A DNA stretch of 51,786 bases, taken from the IMG/VR virus record IMGVR_UViG_3300025012_000121, positions 1 to 51,786 of that record, one strand, 5' to 3'. The notes below the pieces were generated by a model. The model saw nothing but the letters and a program-made list of their open reading frames with translations, was not told the origin of the DNA and did not search any database. This document shows positions 15,484 through 22,682 of the stretch, one piece after another; the stretch's first letter is position 1, and each line of letters begins with the position of its first letter. The stretch comes from a virus. The position numbers were made by a program, and so were the translations under genes.

Positions 15484-16203
15484 CTATAATCTCAACATCT
15501 TTTTTATTTTATCTACAGTAACAACAATAAACTTTAAACCATTCATATTATCATCAACAATCATATTCAATATCTTATCTCTTTTTTTATTATTATCACA
15601 TACAATCAATACATGTGGAAACCTTTCTACTCTATCAAACCAATACTCATTCCTATATTCCTCACCATTATTCCCATATTTATCATTGTAGTTTTTAATC
15701 TTAGTAAACTTATTCCTACTATCATTTCTATCACTTTCTAATATCCAATATCTATATTCACCTGTCACATAATTCTTAAATCCTATTATTCCATCTGTCC
15801 TAATACCACACTTCATATAATATTCTAATCTTATTTCATCAAACTTTAAATATTTATATTCACATTTAACCATATTCATTATATACATAAATCCCCAATT
15901 TCTATTCACGTTATGTTGTAAATAATATGGTTTTTTATCTATAAAATGATAACTACATTCATTTATATCTAATCTATATGATAATATTTTCCCTCTTTTT
16001 CTTAATTGTCTTAATCTCTCCCTGCATTTAATAATACCATGTTTAATATCAGAGAAGAATAAATAATATATTTGTTCTGTACTCAACACTTCAAAATCTT
16101 CAATTGTTGAAACTATTAATCTATCTCGGTAATAACCTTTTTGTCGTGTGTTCATATATTTGATATTGCCATAATCTATTATAAATATCATCTCCTTTAA
16201 CAT
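15484..16203 (-). CDS. Replication-relaxation family-like protein
   Basis: Up to 239 aa; the ATG at 16155 (MNTRQKGYYRDRLIV) may be the true start, since the 16203 start overlaps the FtsK-like gene by 83 nt. Residues about 30-90 resemble the winged-helix of the Replic_Relax family (LSTEQIYYLFF, then RERLRQLRKRGKI and SYHFIDKKPYYL). The second half (about 125-235) has RTDGIIGF, YRYWILESDRN and VLIVCDNNKKRDKI, a layout like a nuclease-type domain of that family. Such proteins are found next to FtsK-like ATPases on plasmids and integrative elements and are thought to act at the transfer or replication origin. Last gene of the operon. Confidence 0.65.
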   Translation of the reverse strand: MLKEMIFIIDYGNIKYMNTRQKGYYRDRLIVSTIEDFEVLSTEQIYYLFFSDIKHGIIKCRERLRQLRKRGKILSYRLDINECSYHFIDKKPYYLQHNVNRNWGFMYIMNMVKCEYKYLKFDEIRLEYYMKCGIRTDGIIGFKNYVTGEYRYWILESDRNDSRNKFTKIKNYNDKYGNNGEEYRNEYWFDRVERFPHVLIVCDNNKKRDKILNMIVDDNMNGLKFIVVTVDKIKKMLRL

Positions 16204-17437
16204 TCATCTTATCTGTGATTTTATCATACATTTTTAATCTTCTAATAGAATCCTCTTGTTCTAATAACATTGCTTGAACTTCTATCTGTTTACTTTCCCA
16301 TTGTGCCATAAATCTACCTTTTATTCTAGGCAAATAAAATGCACTTGTATTTTCCAATATAGTTTTACTAGTACCTAAATTAACAGTTTTAAAACTTATA
16401 GCACCAGGAAAATTACTTTTTATCTCCATTGGTATTAACTCTTTTGATGGTCTTTGCATAGCAACAACTAAATGTATGCCAGCTTTCCTTGCCATTTGAG
16501 CAAGTTGATCAGTCATACCTTGTAATCTTTGTCTTAATTTCTTTGTGTCTTTATCATCATATTTTCTAGGAGAAGTGAAAGCAAATTCATCTATCATTAA
16601 TACAAGATATGGCAATTTATCATTAGGATACTTATTATTATATTTCTGTATTTTAACTACTCCTGCTTTAAGTGTCATTAATTGTATTCTTCTATTACAT
16701 TCATTTATAAGATATTCTAATATATTTTCTGCATCATCTAATGTACTACCAAATATACAATAATTTTTTACATGATAAAAATCTGCCATTGCTAAATCAA
16801 TTACAAATAATATAACATTTGGATTTTGCAATAATGCATCTACCCAACCAGTTAATAAAATTGATTTTCCACTATGAGTTACACCTGCAATTAAACAATG
16901 AGGTATATCTTCAAGATTCCAAACAACTAAACCAGATTGATCATAACCAAGTGGTACAACTACATTCTTATCCATATGTTCAATATAATTAAATTCATAT
17001 TGTATTTTCTCAGGTATAATTCCTTTAATAACTTCAATCATTAATAATCCTTTTCTTGGTTCAATATTAATCTGTGCAGTTAAAGCATCTGCAAAATATT
17101 TACTCTTATCAATAATATCTTCATAATTTAATCCATACGATAATTTCCAAAATGTTTGATAATGATTATCTCCTTTTTTATTAGTATTTATATGGAGAGG
17201 ATATTCACCTTTAGTATTATATAATTTACATTCAAACATTATATTCTCTATTTCTGCTTCTATTTCTCTACTCTTCCTCATTCTAATTTCTTTCTTAATC
17301 ATTTGTCTAATATTTTCTTTAGTAGGAGGTTTTAATGGTTCATAAGATAAATTCCTCATATAATTATCACTTACTTCTTTAATTTTCTTTTTAATATTCT
17401 TAATAATTTTATCTTTATCTAATTTCAATATTATCAC
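16121..17437 (-). CDS. FtsK/TcpA-like DNA-translocating ATPase
   Basis: 438 aa from GTG at 17437, which overlaps the previous stop (GTGA); TTG at 17428, better spaced from GGGAAG, is an alternative start. Walker A GVTHSGKS (about 185-192), Walker B LVLMIDEF (about 278-285), then LAQMARKAGIHLVVAMQRPS, the sensor region shared by FtsK, SpoIIIE and TcpA-type coupling proteins. No N-terminal membrane helix, so membrane attachment would depend on the small neighbours. Phage packaging is done by the separate terminase at 41.9 kb, so a role in DNA transfer or segregation is more likely. Co-transcribed with the Replic_Relax-like gene. Confidence 0.85.
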   Translation of the reverse strand: MIILKLDKDKIIKNIKKKIKEVSDNYMRNLSYEPLKPPTKENIRQMIKKEIRMRKSREIEAEIENIMFECKLYNTKGEYPLHINTNKKGDNHYQTFWKLSYGLNYEDIIDKSKYFADALTAQINIEPRKGLLMIEVIKGIIPEKIQYEFNYIEHMDKNVVVPLGYDQSGLVVWNLEDIPHCLIAGVTHSGKSILLTGWVDALLQNPNVILFVIDLAMADFYHVKNYCIFGSTLDDAENILEYLINECNRRIQLMTLKAGVVKIQKYNNKYPNDKLPYLVLMIDEFAFTSPRKYDDKDTKKLRQRLQGMTDQLAQMARKAGIHLVVAMQRPSKELIPMEIKSNFPGAISFKTVNLGTSKTILENTSAFYLPRIKGRFMAQWESKQIEVQAMLLEQEDSIRRLKMYDKITDKMNVKGDDIYNRLWQYQIYEHTTKRLLPR

Positions 17438-17961
17438 TTCCCTTTATAATTTACATCTTTCTTAATAAAATTTAAAAATTTTTTAGTGCCTTTAGTTATT
17501 TGCTTACCAACACTATTATCAATATATTTAATTATCGCATCTACAATTTTGTATAAACATTCTTTATCTGTCTCAGACATTTCTTTACTTCCTATATCTC
17601 TATTATAATTTATCTCTAATCCACTACCATCTTTAAAGCTAATATTAATTTTACCAGGAGTTTTATCATCTATAATTTTTTCATTTTGATTAATTCTCTC
17701 ATTTTTCTTGTTTTCATCATAAGTTTTATTTTCATTGTAAATTTTCTCATTTCCTTCATCTACTCTAACAATAATAGGTATCTTATTATCATCAATAATA
17801 TAATTTCCATAAAATATTTCATTATTATAATTAATTATTTCTGCATAATTCTTGCTACCACTAAACATCATACTTAAACTACTATTAATACCACTAACTA
17901 ATAATAGTATTGTCATTACACCAGATATAATAATCTTACTATTCATAATAACTGTTGGCAT
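17434..17961 (-). CDS. Membrane-anchored protein, 175 aa
   Basis: Hydrophobic segment at about 8-32 (KIIISGVMTILLLVSGINSS), then a long hydrophilic, Asn/Lys/Glu-rich region with KINISFKDGSGLEINYN, so a single-pass anchor or uncleaved signal. GGAGG before the ATG. Its stop overlaps the FtsK-like start by 4 nt, indicating translational coupling. Could be the membrane adaptor that the soluble ATPase lacks. Family not recognised. Confidence 0.7.
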   Translation of the reverse strand: MPTVIMNSKIIISGVMTILLLVSGINSSLSMMFSGSKNYAEIINYNNEIFYGNYIIDDNKIPIIVRVDEGNEKIYNENKTYDENKKNERINQNEKIIDDKTPGKINISFKDGSGLEINYNRDIGSKEMSETDKECLYKIVDAIIKYIDNSVGKQITKGTKKFLNFIKKDVNYKGK

Positions 17962-17977
17962 AATATTACCTCCATTT

Positions 17978-18301
17978 TTATTTATTATTATCCAAAGGAA
18001 ATTCAGTTAGTGTTTGCCAAAATGATTTCTCTTTACTCTTTAATTCTTTAACAATAGTATCTTTTACATTATCCTTAACATTATCTATTTTATTATATTT
18101 CTCTACATACTCTTGTAATTCTTTATTTTTAACTTCTGCATATTTTAAAACAGGTGAAAATGTACCTAAAAAAATATTAATTATACTAAATATCATCATA
18201 ATCCATGCCATAATTGCTAAATTTCTATTATTTACTGCTCTACATATAATAATTACAATAAATCCTACTAAAATTATAAACATAATATTTACTAACCACA
18301 T
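17978..18301 (-). CDS. Two-pass membrane protein, 107 aa
   Basis: Two hydrophobic helices (about 3-21 and 28-49) at the N-terminus, then a charged coiled-coil-like tail (KYAEVKNKELQEYVEKYN, later KELKSKEKSFWQTL). GAGGTG before the ATG. Middle of the transfer-like operon, 16 nt from its downstream neighbour. Family not recognised. Confidence 0.7.
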   Translation of the reverse strand: MWLVNIMFIILVGFIVIIICRAVNNRNLAIMAWIMMIFSIINIFLGTFSPVLKYAEVKNKELQEYVEKYNKIDNVKDNVKDTIVKELKSKEKSFWQTLTEFPLDNNK

Positions 18302-18314
18302 TTAATATCACCTC

Positions 18315-18611
18315 TTAATCAATATAAATTAATGCTGTAACATTTTTCAATACTTTAATGGCTTGAAATGTCATCATAACTATTGCTATCATTATTGTGC
18401 CTAATTTAATATATCCTGCCAATCTATTATTATTAAACATTGATGCTAAATTCTCTAATATCCATCCTACTACTGCAAGTAACATTAATTTTATTAGAAA
18501 TGAACCTTCACCATGAAGAGAAAAGAAATCTTTTGCAATATCTCCTAAAGGTGAAGCATAGCAAGGTAGGGGGTATAGTAAACAAATTAATAATATAATA
18601 TATTTATACAT
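18315..18611 (-). CDS. Small pilin/VirB2-like membrane protein, 98 aa
   Basis: N-terminal signal-like segment (MYKYIILLICLLYPLPCYAS, with a plausible cleavage after CYA), then two hydrophobic helices (about 39-57 and 66-88) joined by a short polar loop (NNNRLAGY). Size and layout resemble VirB2/TrbC-type small secretion subunits, but the sequence is too diverged for certainty. AGGAGG before the ATG. Confidence 0.6.
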   Translation of the reverse strand: MYKYIILLICLLYPLPCYASPLGDIAKDFFSLHGEGSFLIKLMLLAVVGWILENLASMFNNNRLAGYIKLGTIMIAIVMMTFQAIKVLKNVTALIYID

Positions 18612-18632
18612 ATTATAACCTCCTCAATTTGA

Positions 18633-18902
18633 TTATTTTAATTTTTGATTATCCCATTTAATAGATTTATATTTATTAATTTCTGTTTTCTTATTAATAT
18701 TCCTAACTTCAACTTTATCCGTATTGGATGCATTACTATTAGTAAATGGATCTTCAGTAGTATCTTTACTAGTTAATAAATTATTCCTCAATGCACATCT
18801 AATAAATTCAGACATATTATTATTTTCATATTTACTTAGTAATAAAATTAATTCATTGTCACTTTTTCTGTTTAATCTAAAACTAATCATCATTTTAATC
18901 AC
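18633..18902 (-). CDS. Ribbon-helix-helix DNA-binding protein
   Basis: 89 aa. N-terminal beta strand (MISFRLNRKSD) followed by two helices (NELILLLSKYENNNMSEFIR and CALRNNLL) is the RHH pattern of CopG/MetJ/NikA-type proteins. The C-terminal 40 residues are polar. First gene of the minus-strand operon, GGAGTG before the ATG. Three TGTATGACA repeats just upstream (18934-18984) are candidate operators, so it may autoregulate and also repress the divergent recombinase. On conjugative elements such proteins also serve as relaxosome accessory factors. Confidence 0.75.
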   Translation of the reverse strand: MIKMMISFRLNRKSDNELILLLSKYENNNMSEFIRCALRNNLLTSKDTTEDPFTNSNASNTDKVEVRNINKKTEINKYKSIKWDNQKLK

Positions 18903-18933
18903 TCCTTTTTATTTGTTTTTAATTATATTTGAC

Positions 18934-18984
18934 TGTATGACATATTATACATGGAAATATTTAGTGTATGACAGGTGTATGACA
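18934..18984. promoter_or_regulatory. Three TGTATGACA direct repeats (RHH operator candidate)
   Basis: Copies begin at 18934, 18965 and 18976; the last two are 11 bp apart (one helical turn). They lie between the divergent RHH and recombinase genes. Confidence 0.6.
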
Positions 18985-19020
18985 AATAATAAAATATTAT
19001 AAATTATTTTTATAATCCTA

Positions 19021-19058
19021 TTGACAACAATAATATTATTATGGTAGAATAATTCTAC
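19021..19058 (+). promoter_or_regulatory. Recombinase promoter with overlapping palindrome
   Basis: TTGACA (19021-19026), 18 nt, TAGAAT (19045-19050). The -10 is inside the perfect 7-1-7 palindrome GTAGAATAATTCTAC (19044-19058), a likely repressor site. Confidence 0.65.
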
Positions 19059-19085
19059 AAATAAATTACAAAAGGAGTATATAAT

Positions 19086-19931
19086 ATGAAAAATAAAATT
19101 GAACAATACAAAAATTATCTAATTAATCAAGCAAAATCAAATAATACAATATCATCATATGTGTCAGACTTAAATCACTTCTTTACTTTACATGATGATA
19201 TTAGTAGGGATTCTATTATTAAATATAAGGAAGAGATTAATAATTTATCATCTTCCTCTATTAATAGAAAATTATCTGCAATTAAATCATTTAATGAATT
19301 TTTATTAATGTTAGGGTTAATTGATAGTATAAAAGTTATTAAAAGGGATTTTATTAAGATACAAGGTAAAGGCAATCCAACAAATATAACAGAATCACAA
19401 GTGTCTGAATTTTTAGATAAAGTTAGTAATAAATATAATTTGCATAGAGATAGAAATATTGCTATTGTTTTTCTTATTGCTCATACAGGAATTAGGAGAG
19501 AAGAAATTACAAATTTGAAATTAAGAAATTTAGATATAGAAAAAGGAGAATTGAAATTAATTGGTAAAGGTGATAAGGAAAGAACTGTATTGTTAAATGA
19601 TGTTGCAATAAAAGTTATTAAAGATTATTTGGAGGTTAGAGAGAAACATAAATTTGCTAGTAGTCAATATATATTTTTATCTGAAAGAAGTGAGAAATTA
19701 GATAAAAGTACAATTAATTATATATTTAATAGTTATGGTGATGATTGTAAGGTTGGAATTCACCAATTAAGACATCATATGGCTACGAGTGCAATAGAAC
19801 AAGGAGTTTTTACATTACCAGAATTACAGAATCAACTCGGTCATAGCAAACTAAATACCGTAGGCATTTATGCACAAGCAAGAAAAGAAAATATTAAGAA
19901 GAAAATTAATAATTTGAGGATTGGATTGTAG
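19086..19931 (+). CDS. Tyrosine recombinase (XerC/XerD-like integrase)
   Basis: 281 aa, typical of Xer-type recombinases. N-terminal SAM-like core-binding domain (about 1-95, TISSYVSDLNHF). Catalytic domain from about 105: Arg in HTGIRREE (137/138), Lys in GKGDKER (about 161), HQLRHH (226-231), LGH (251-253) and nucleophile Tyr262 in VGIYAQ. All catalytic residues are present. AAGGAG before the ATG. It may integrate the element or resolve multimers. Divergent from the RHH operon with shared regulatory DNA. Confidence 0.92.
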   Translation: MKNKIEQYKNYLINQAKSNNTISSYVSDLNHFFTLHDDISRDSIIKYKEEINNLSSSSINRKLSAIKSFNEFLLMLGLIDSIKVIKRDFIKIQGKGNPTNITESQVSEFLDKVSNKYNLHRDRNIAIVFLIAHTGIRREEITNLKLRNLDIEKGELKLIGKGDKERTVLLNDVAIKVIKDYLEVREKHKFASSQYIFLSERSEKLDKSTINYIFNSYGDDCKVGIHQLRHHMATSAIEQGVFTLPELQNQLGHSKLNTVGIYAQARKENIKKKINNLRIGL

Positions 19932-20000
19932 TGTGAAATATATTATATAGGTTGTTGATTTATTAGTATATTATTTATTAATATTTATTTTATTGTTCTA

Positions 20001-20029
20001 TTGACTTCTGTATGAATATTTAGTATAAT
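20001..20029 (+). promoter_or_regulatory. Promoter TTGACT-17-TATAAT
   Basis: Upstream of the GIY-YIG gene. Downstream at about 20057-20077 is a GGAGG followed by GTG-TAG, a start codon directly followed by a stop, which may be a gene remnant or a start-stop leader. Confidence 0.7.
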
Positions 20030-20143
20030 GTGGACAGGATAAATATATTTTGTTGAAAGGAGGTAATTATAGTGTAGAAATAAATATAGTTATTTATCAA
20101 TAAACTAATTAAATAATGATAAAATAAAAGGAGGATTATATTT

Positions 20144-21016
20144 TTGATAGGAGTATATAAAATTACTAATATAATAAATGGTAAGGTGTATATAGGTGAA
20201 TCTATGAATATTGAAGAAAGATGGAATGAACATGAGAAAGAATTAAAATGTGGCAATCATCATAGTTATAAATTACAAAAAGATTATAATACATATGGTA
20301 AAGATAATTTTAAATTTGAAGTATTGGAGGAAATAGACAAAGATTTAAAACCAATAATACAAAAATGCTTATTATACATATTAGAAGATAAATATATAAA
20401 ACAATATAATAGTATTGATGATGGTTATAATGTTGAAAATACTTTGGAATTAGTATTAAAAGGTGAAAAACAAATTTTTAATACTCTTGATCCTAATAAG
20501 AATTTTGTTAGTATATTAGAAAGTGTAATAAAAAATATTAAAAAAAATAAAGGTATTTATATTCCAACTAGAAATTCATTAAAAGAAAATGTAAAACCTA
20601 AATTAGATATATCTCAATTAAGTAATGAAAATTATATAAATTTATTGTATAATGAAGAAAATAAAAATATTGTTAAAAATATATGTAATAATTATATATT
20701 TAATGAAGAATTTATAAGATTGTCTAATGTACTAAAAGATATTGGATTTAATACAACAGATACATTTTTACTTTTAAGACATATGGGCATATTAAATAAT
20801 AAAAATAAATGTTTAATAAATGATAGTAGAATGTTTAAATTTGAAAAGAAAATTTTAAATAATAATAAAAATAAATTTCCAATAACAAATTTTATTACTT
20901 CTATATCAAAAGAAGGTTTTGAATTTTTATTAAATAAAATATTAGAACATGCTAAAATTAATAATATAAATATATTTACTTGGAAATTTATACAAGAAAA
21001 TTTAATTATGGACTAA
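20144..21016 (+). CDS. GIY-YIG homing endonuclease
   Basis: 290 aa. Start TTG chosen because GGAGG lies 8 nt upstream. Residues 1-90 hold the GIY-YIG nuclease: GVYKITNIINGKVYIGES, the conserved Arg in EERWNEH, and the Glu/Asn later in the fold (LEDKYIKQYNS, DGYNVE). The C-terminal 200 residues are Asn/Lys-rich and presumably bind DNA. Free-standing, not in a recognisable intron. Cuts one site in a cognate allele to spread its own gene. Confidence 0.85.
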   Translation: MIGVYKITNIINGKVYIGESMNIEERWNEHEKELKCGNHHSYKLQKDYNTYGKDNFKFEVLEEIDKDLKPIIQKCLLYILEDKYIKQYNSIDDGYNVENTLELVLKGEKQIFNTLDPNKNFVSILESVIKNIKKNKGIYIPTRNSLKENVKPKLDISQLSNENYINLLYNEENKNIVKNICNNYIFNEEFIRLSNVLKDIGFNTTDTFLLLRHMGILNNKNKCLINDSRMFKFEKKILNNNKNKFPITNFITSISKEGFEFLLNKILEHAKINNINIFTWKFIQENLIMD

Positions 21017-21040
21017 TATTTACGCTTTATGATTATATCT

Positions 21041-21134
21041 CTTCTTTTCTTTGCATAATTTTCTAACGCCCTGCTGTCGTTCCTTACGTCACTCCGCACG
21101 CCGAAAGAAAATTTTTGTCGCCAAAGAAAAGAAG
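21041..21134. repeat. GC-rich long-hairpin element
   Basis: Perfect 13-bp outer stem CTTCTTTTCTTTG / CAAAGAAAAGAAG (21041-21053 with 21122-21134) and an 8-bp inner stem AATTTTCT / AGAAAATT (21057-21064 with 21106-21113). The 41-nt apical loop is far richer in G+C than its surroundings. Could be a dispersed repeat from a host chromosome or a structured RNA. Confidence 0.6.
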
Positions 21135-21202
21135 CAAAAGAAAGCGACAATGGTATTTTTGTATTTTTTATAAATTTTATAGAATATTAATATAAATAAG
21201 TG

Positions 21203-21231
21203 TTGACATTTATTTTATTATTGTGTATAAT
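21203..21231 (+). promoter_or_regulatory. Consensus promoter TTGACA-17-TATAAT
   Basis: Both hexamers perfect with 17-nt spacing. Drives the leader peptide and the 380-aa gene. Confidence 0.8.
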
Positions 21232-21287
21232 AAGGACAAGGTAAAATTCAATAATAAATAATAAATAATAAAAAAGGGGTGAACAAG

Positions 21288-21341
21288 GTGTATTTAATTT
21301 CTGTATTAATTGGATTTTATTTTTTAGTATTTAAAAGATAA
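21288..21341 (+). CDS. Possible 17-aa membrane leader peptide
   Basis: GTG start with AAGGGG 8 nt upstream (an in-frame GTG at 21279 would add three residues). Product MYLISVLIGFYFLVFKR is a single hydrophobic segment with a basic end. It lies between a perfect promoter and a hairpin, 160 nt before the next gene. Could be a leader peptide for attenuation or a tiny membrane protein. Confidence 0.45.
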   Translation: MYLISVLIGFYFLVFKR

Positions 21342-21405
21342 TATTATTTATTGATTAAATAGTTAACAAAGTATTAATATAATTGTGTTTGTAGTGTGTT
21401 GTAAA

Positions 21406-21456
21406 AAAGAGAAAGTTTCTATATAATATACTTCCTTATATAGAAAAAAACTCTTT
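21406..21456 (+). terminator. Attenuator-like hairpin
   Basis: Inner stem TTTCTATATAA / TTATATAGAAA (21416-21426 with 21436-21446), outer AAAGAG / CTCTTT, followed by CATAAAAAG with no long U-tract. Lies between the leader peptide and the 380-aa gene. Confidence 0.5.
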
Positions 21457-21503
21457 CATAAAAAGTGTAATAAAATCAATAATAATAAGGAGTAGATGGT
21501 TAT

Positions 21504-22646
21504 TTGGCAAAGTTAAAAGTTGGAGAAATAGATATTAAGAAATTAGTAAATATATTTGGCACAGATAAACAAAAAGAAGGTTATAAAAAAGATAAAAAAT
21601 TAAATAATAGAATAAAGGAAGGTATAATAAAAAAGGCAAGTAAATTTTGTGAGATAGAAGATTCTGGTCAAGGAATATTTAAAATACATAAAGTTTTTAA
21701 TTTAGATATGGATAATGATGAATTAATATTTCCATTATTAAAAGGTTTATCTCAATATATAACTCCATTAATACTAACTAAATTATTAAATGAACAAGAT
21801 GATAATTATAAAATAACATTATCTTTTATAAGTTGGGCACAAAAATTTCAAATGATTAATGGTAATTATAATTTAATGAGATACCATCAAGAGAAAAGTA
21901 GTAAATATTTAAAAATAGATGAAAATACAATGTTTGACTATTTTAATAAAATGGACGACTGTATTCGGTATTATTTGGAAAAAATTTTAAAGATCCTGAG
22001 TAATAAGAGTGGATTAGATTTAATAGAATTTGATTCAGTTACCAAGGTTAGAAAAATTATTCGCGATCAAAGTATTAAAGGTATTAAAATAAAATTTAAA
22101 TGTAATTTCATAGATGAAGAAATTTCAGATGAAGATAGAAAATTTGTAATTGATTGTGAAAATAAAGCAAAAGAAGAAGCAGGTATAATTAATAATAAAG
22201 AAAAATTTTATGGCATTAAGGCAAAATTATATAAAGATAAATTAAGTGAATTGCTTATTGAAAAAGATATTTTATTTACATATCAAGCGTATAATATTTT
22301 TTGTAAAAATAAAAAAGAAGTTGAAAATGTATTATCTAAATTTGAATCTATATTAGATTATAGAAGTGAAAATTTTATTGAAGAATTTAATAATATTTTT
22401 ATGGATTATATTGAAAATAAAGCAATTAAAGTAAGTAAAAGAGAACAGGATAAATTAAATAAATTATTAGCAGATTGTGAAAATCCAAGTGAAATAAAGT
22501 ATAATAAACAATTTAGATTAGTTGAAGCATATGTAAAAGATTTTAAGATGTTATCAGAATTAACTGTACCTGCAAATGCTAAAGATTTAAGTAATGAAAT
22601 AAAAATTACTTTAGCAGAAAAATATCATGTTGATTTTGAAGAATAG
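21504..22646 (+). CDS. Hypothetical protein, 380 aa
   Basis: TTG start with AAGGAG upstream. Starts MAKLKVGEIDIKKLVNIFGT. Lys/Glu-rich, mostly helical, with no zinc motif, Walker motif or membrane segment that I recognise. Its place just before a UvrD-like helicase, 36 nt apart, suggests a partner in DNA replication or recombination, but that is context only. Confidence 0.7.
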   Translation: MAKLKVGEIDIKKLVNIFGTDKQKEGYKKDKKLNNRIKEGIIKKASKFCEIEDSGQGIFKIHKVFNLDMDNDELIFPLLKGLSQYITPLILTKLLNEQDDNYKITLSFISWAQKFQMINGNYNLMRYHQEKSSKYLKIDENTMFDYFNKMDDCIRYYLEKILKILSNKSGLDLIEFDSVTKVRKIIRDQSIKGIKIKFKCNFIDEEISDEDRKFVIDCENKAKEEAGIINNKEKFYGIKAKLYKDKLSELLIEKDILFTYQAYNIFCKNKKEVENVLSKFESILDYRSENFIEEFNNIFMDYIENKAIKVSKREQDKLNKLLADCENPSEIKYNKQFRLVEAYVKDFKMLSELTVPANAKDLSNEIKITLAEKYHVDFEE

Positions 22647-22682
22647 TAAAAATACAATATAATTAAAAAGGAGATTAATAAT

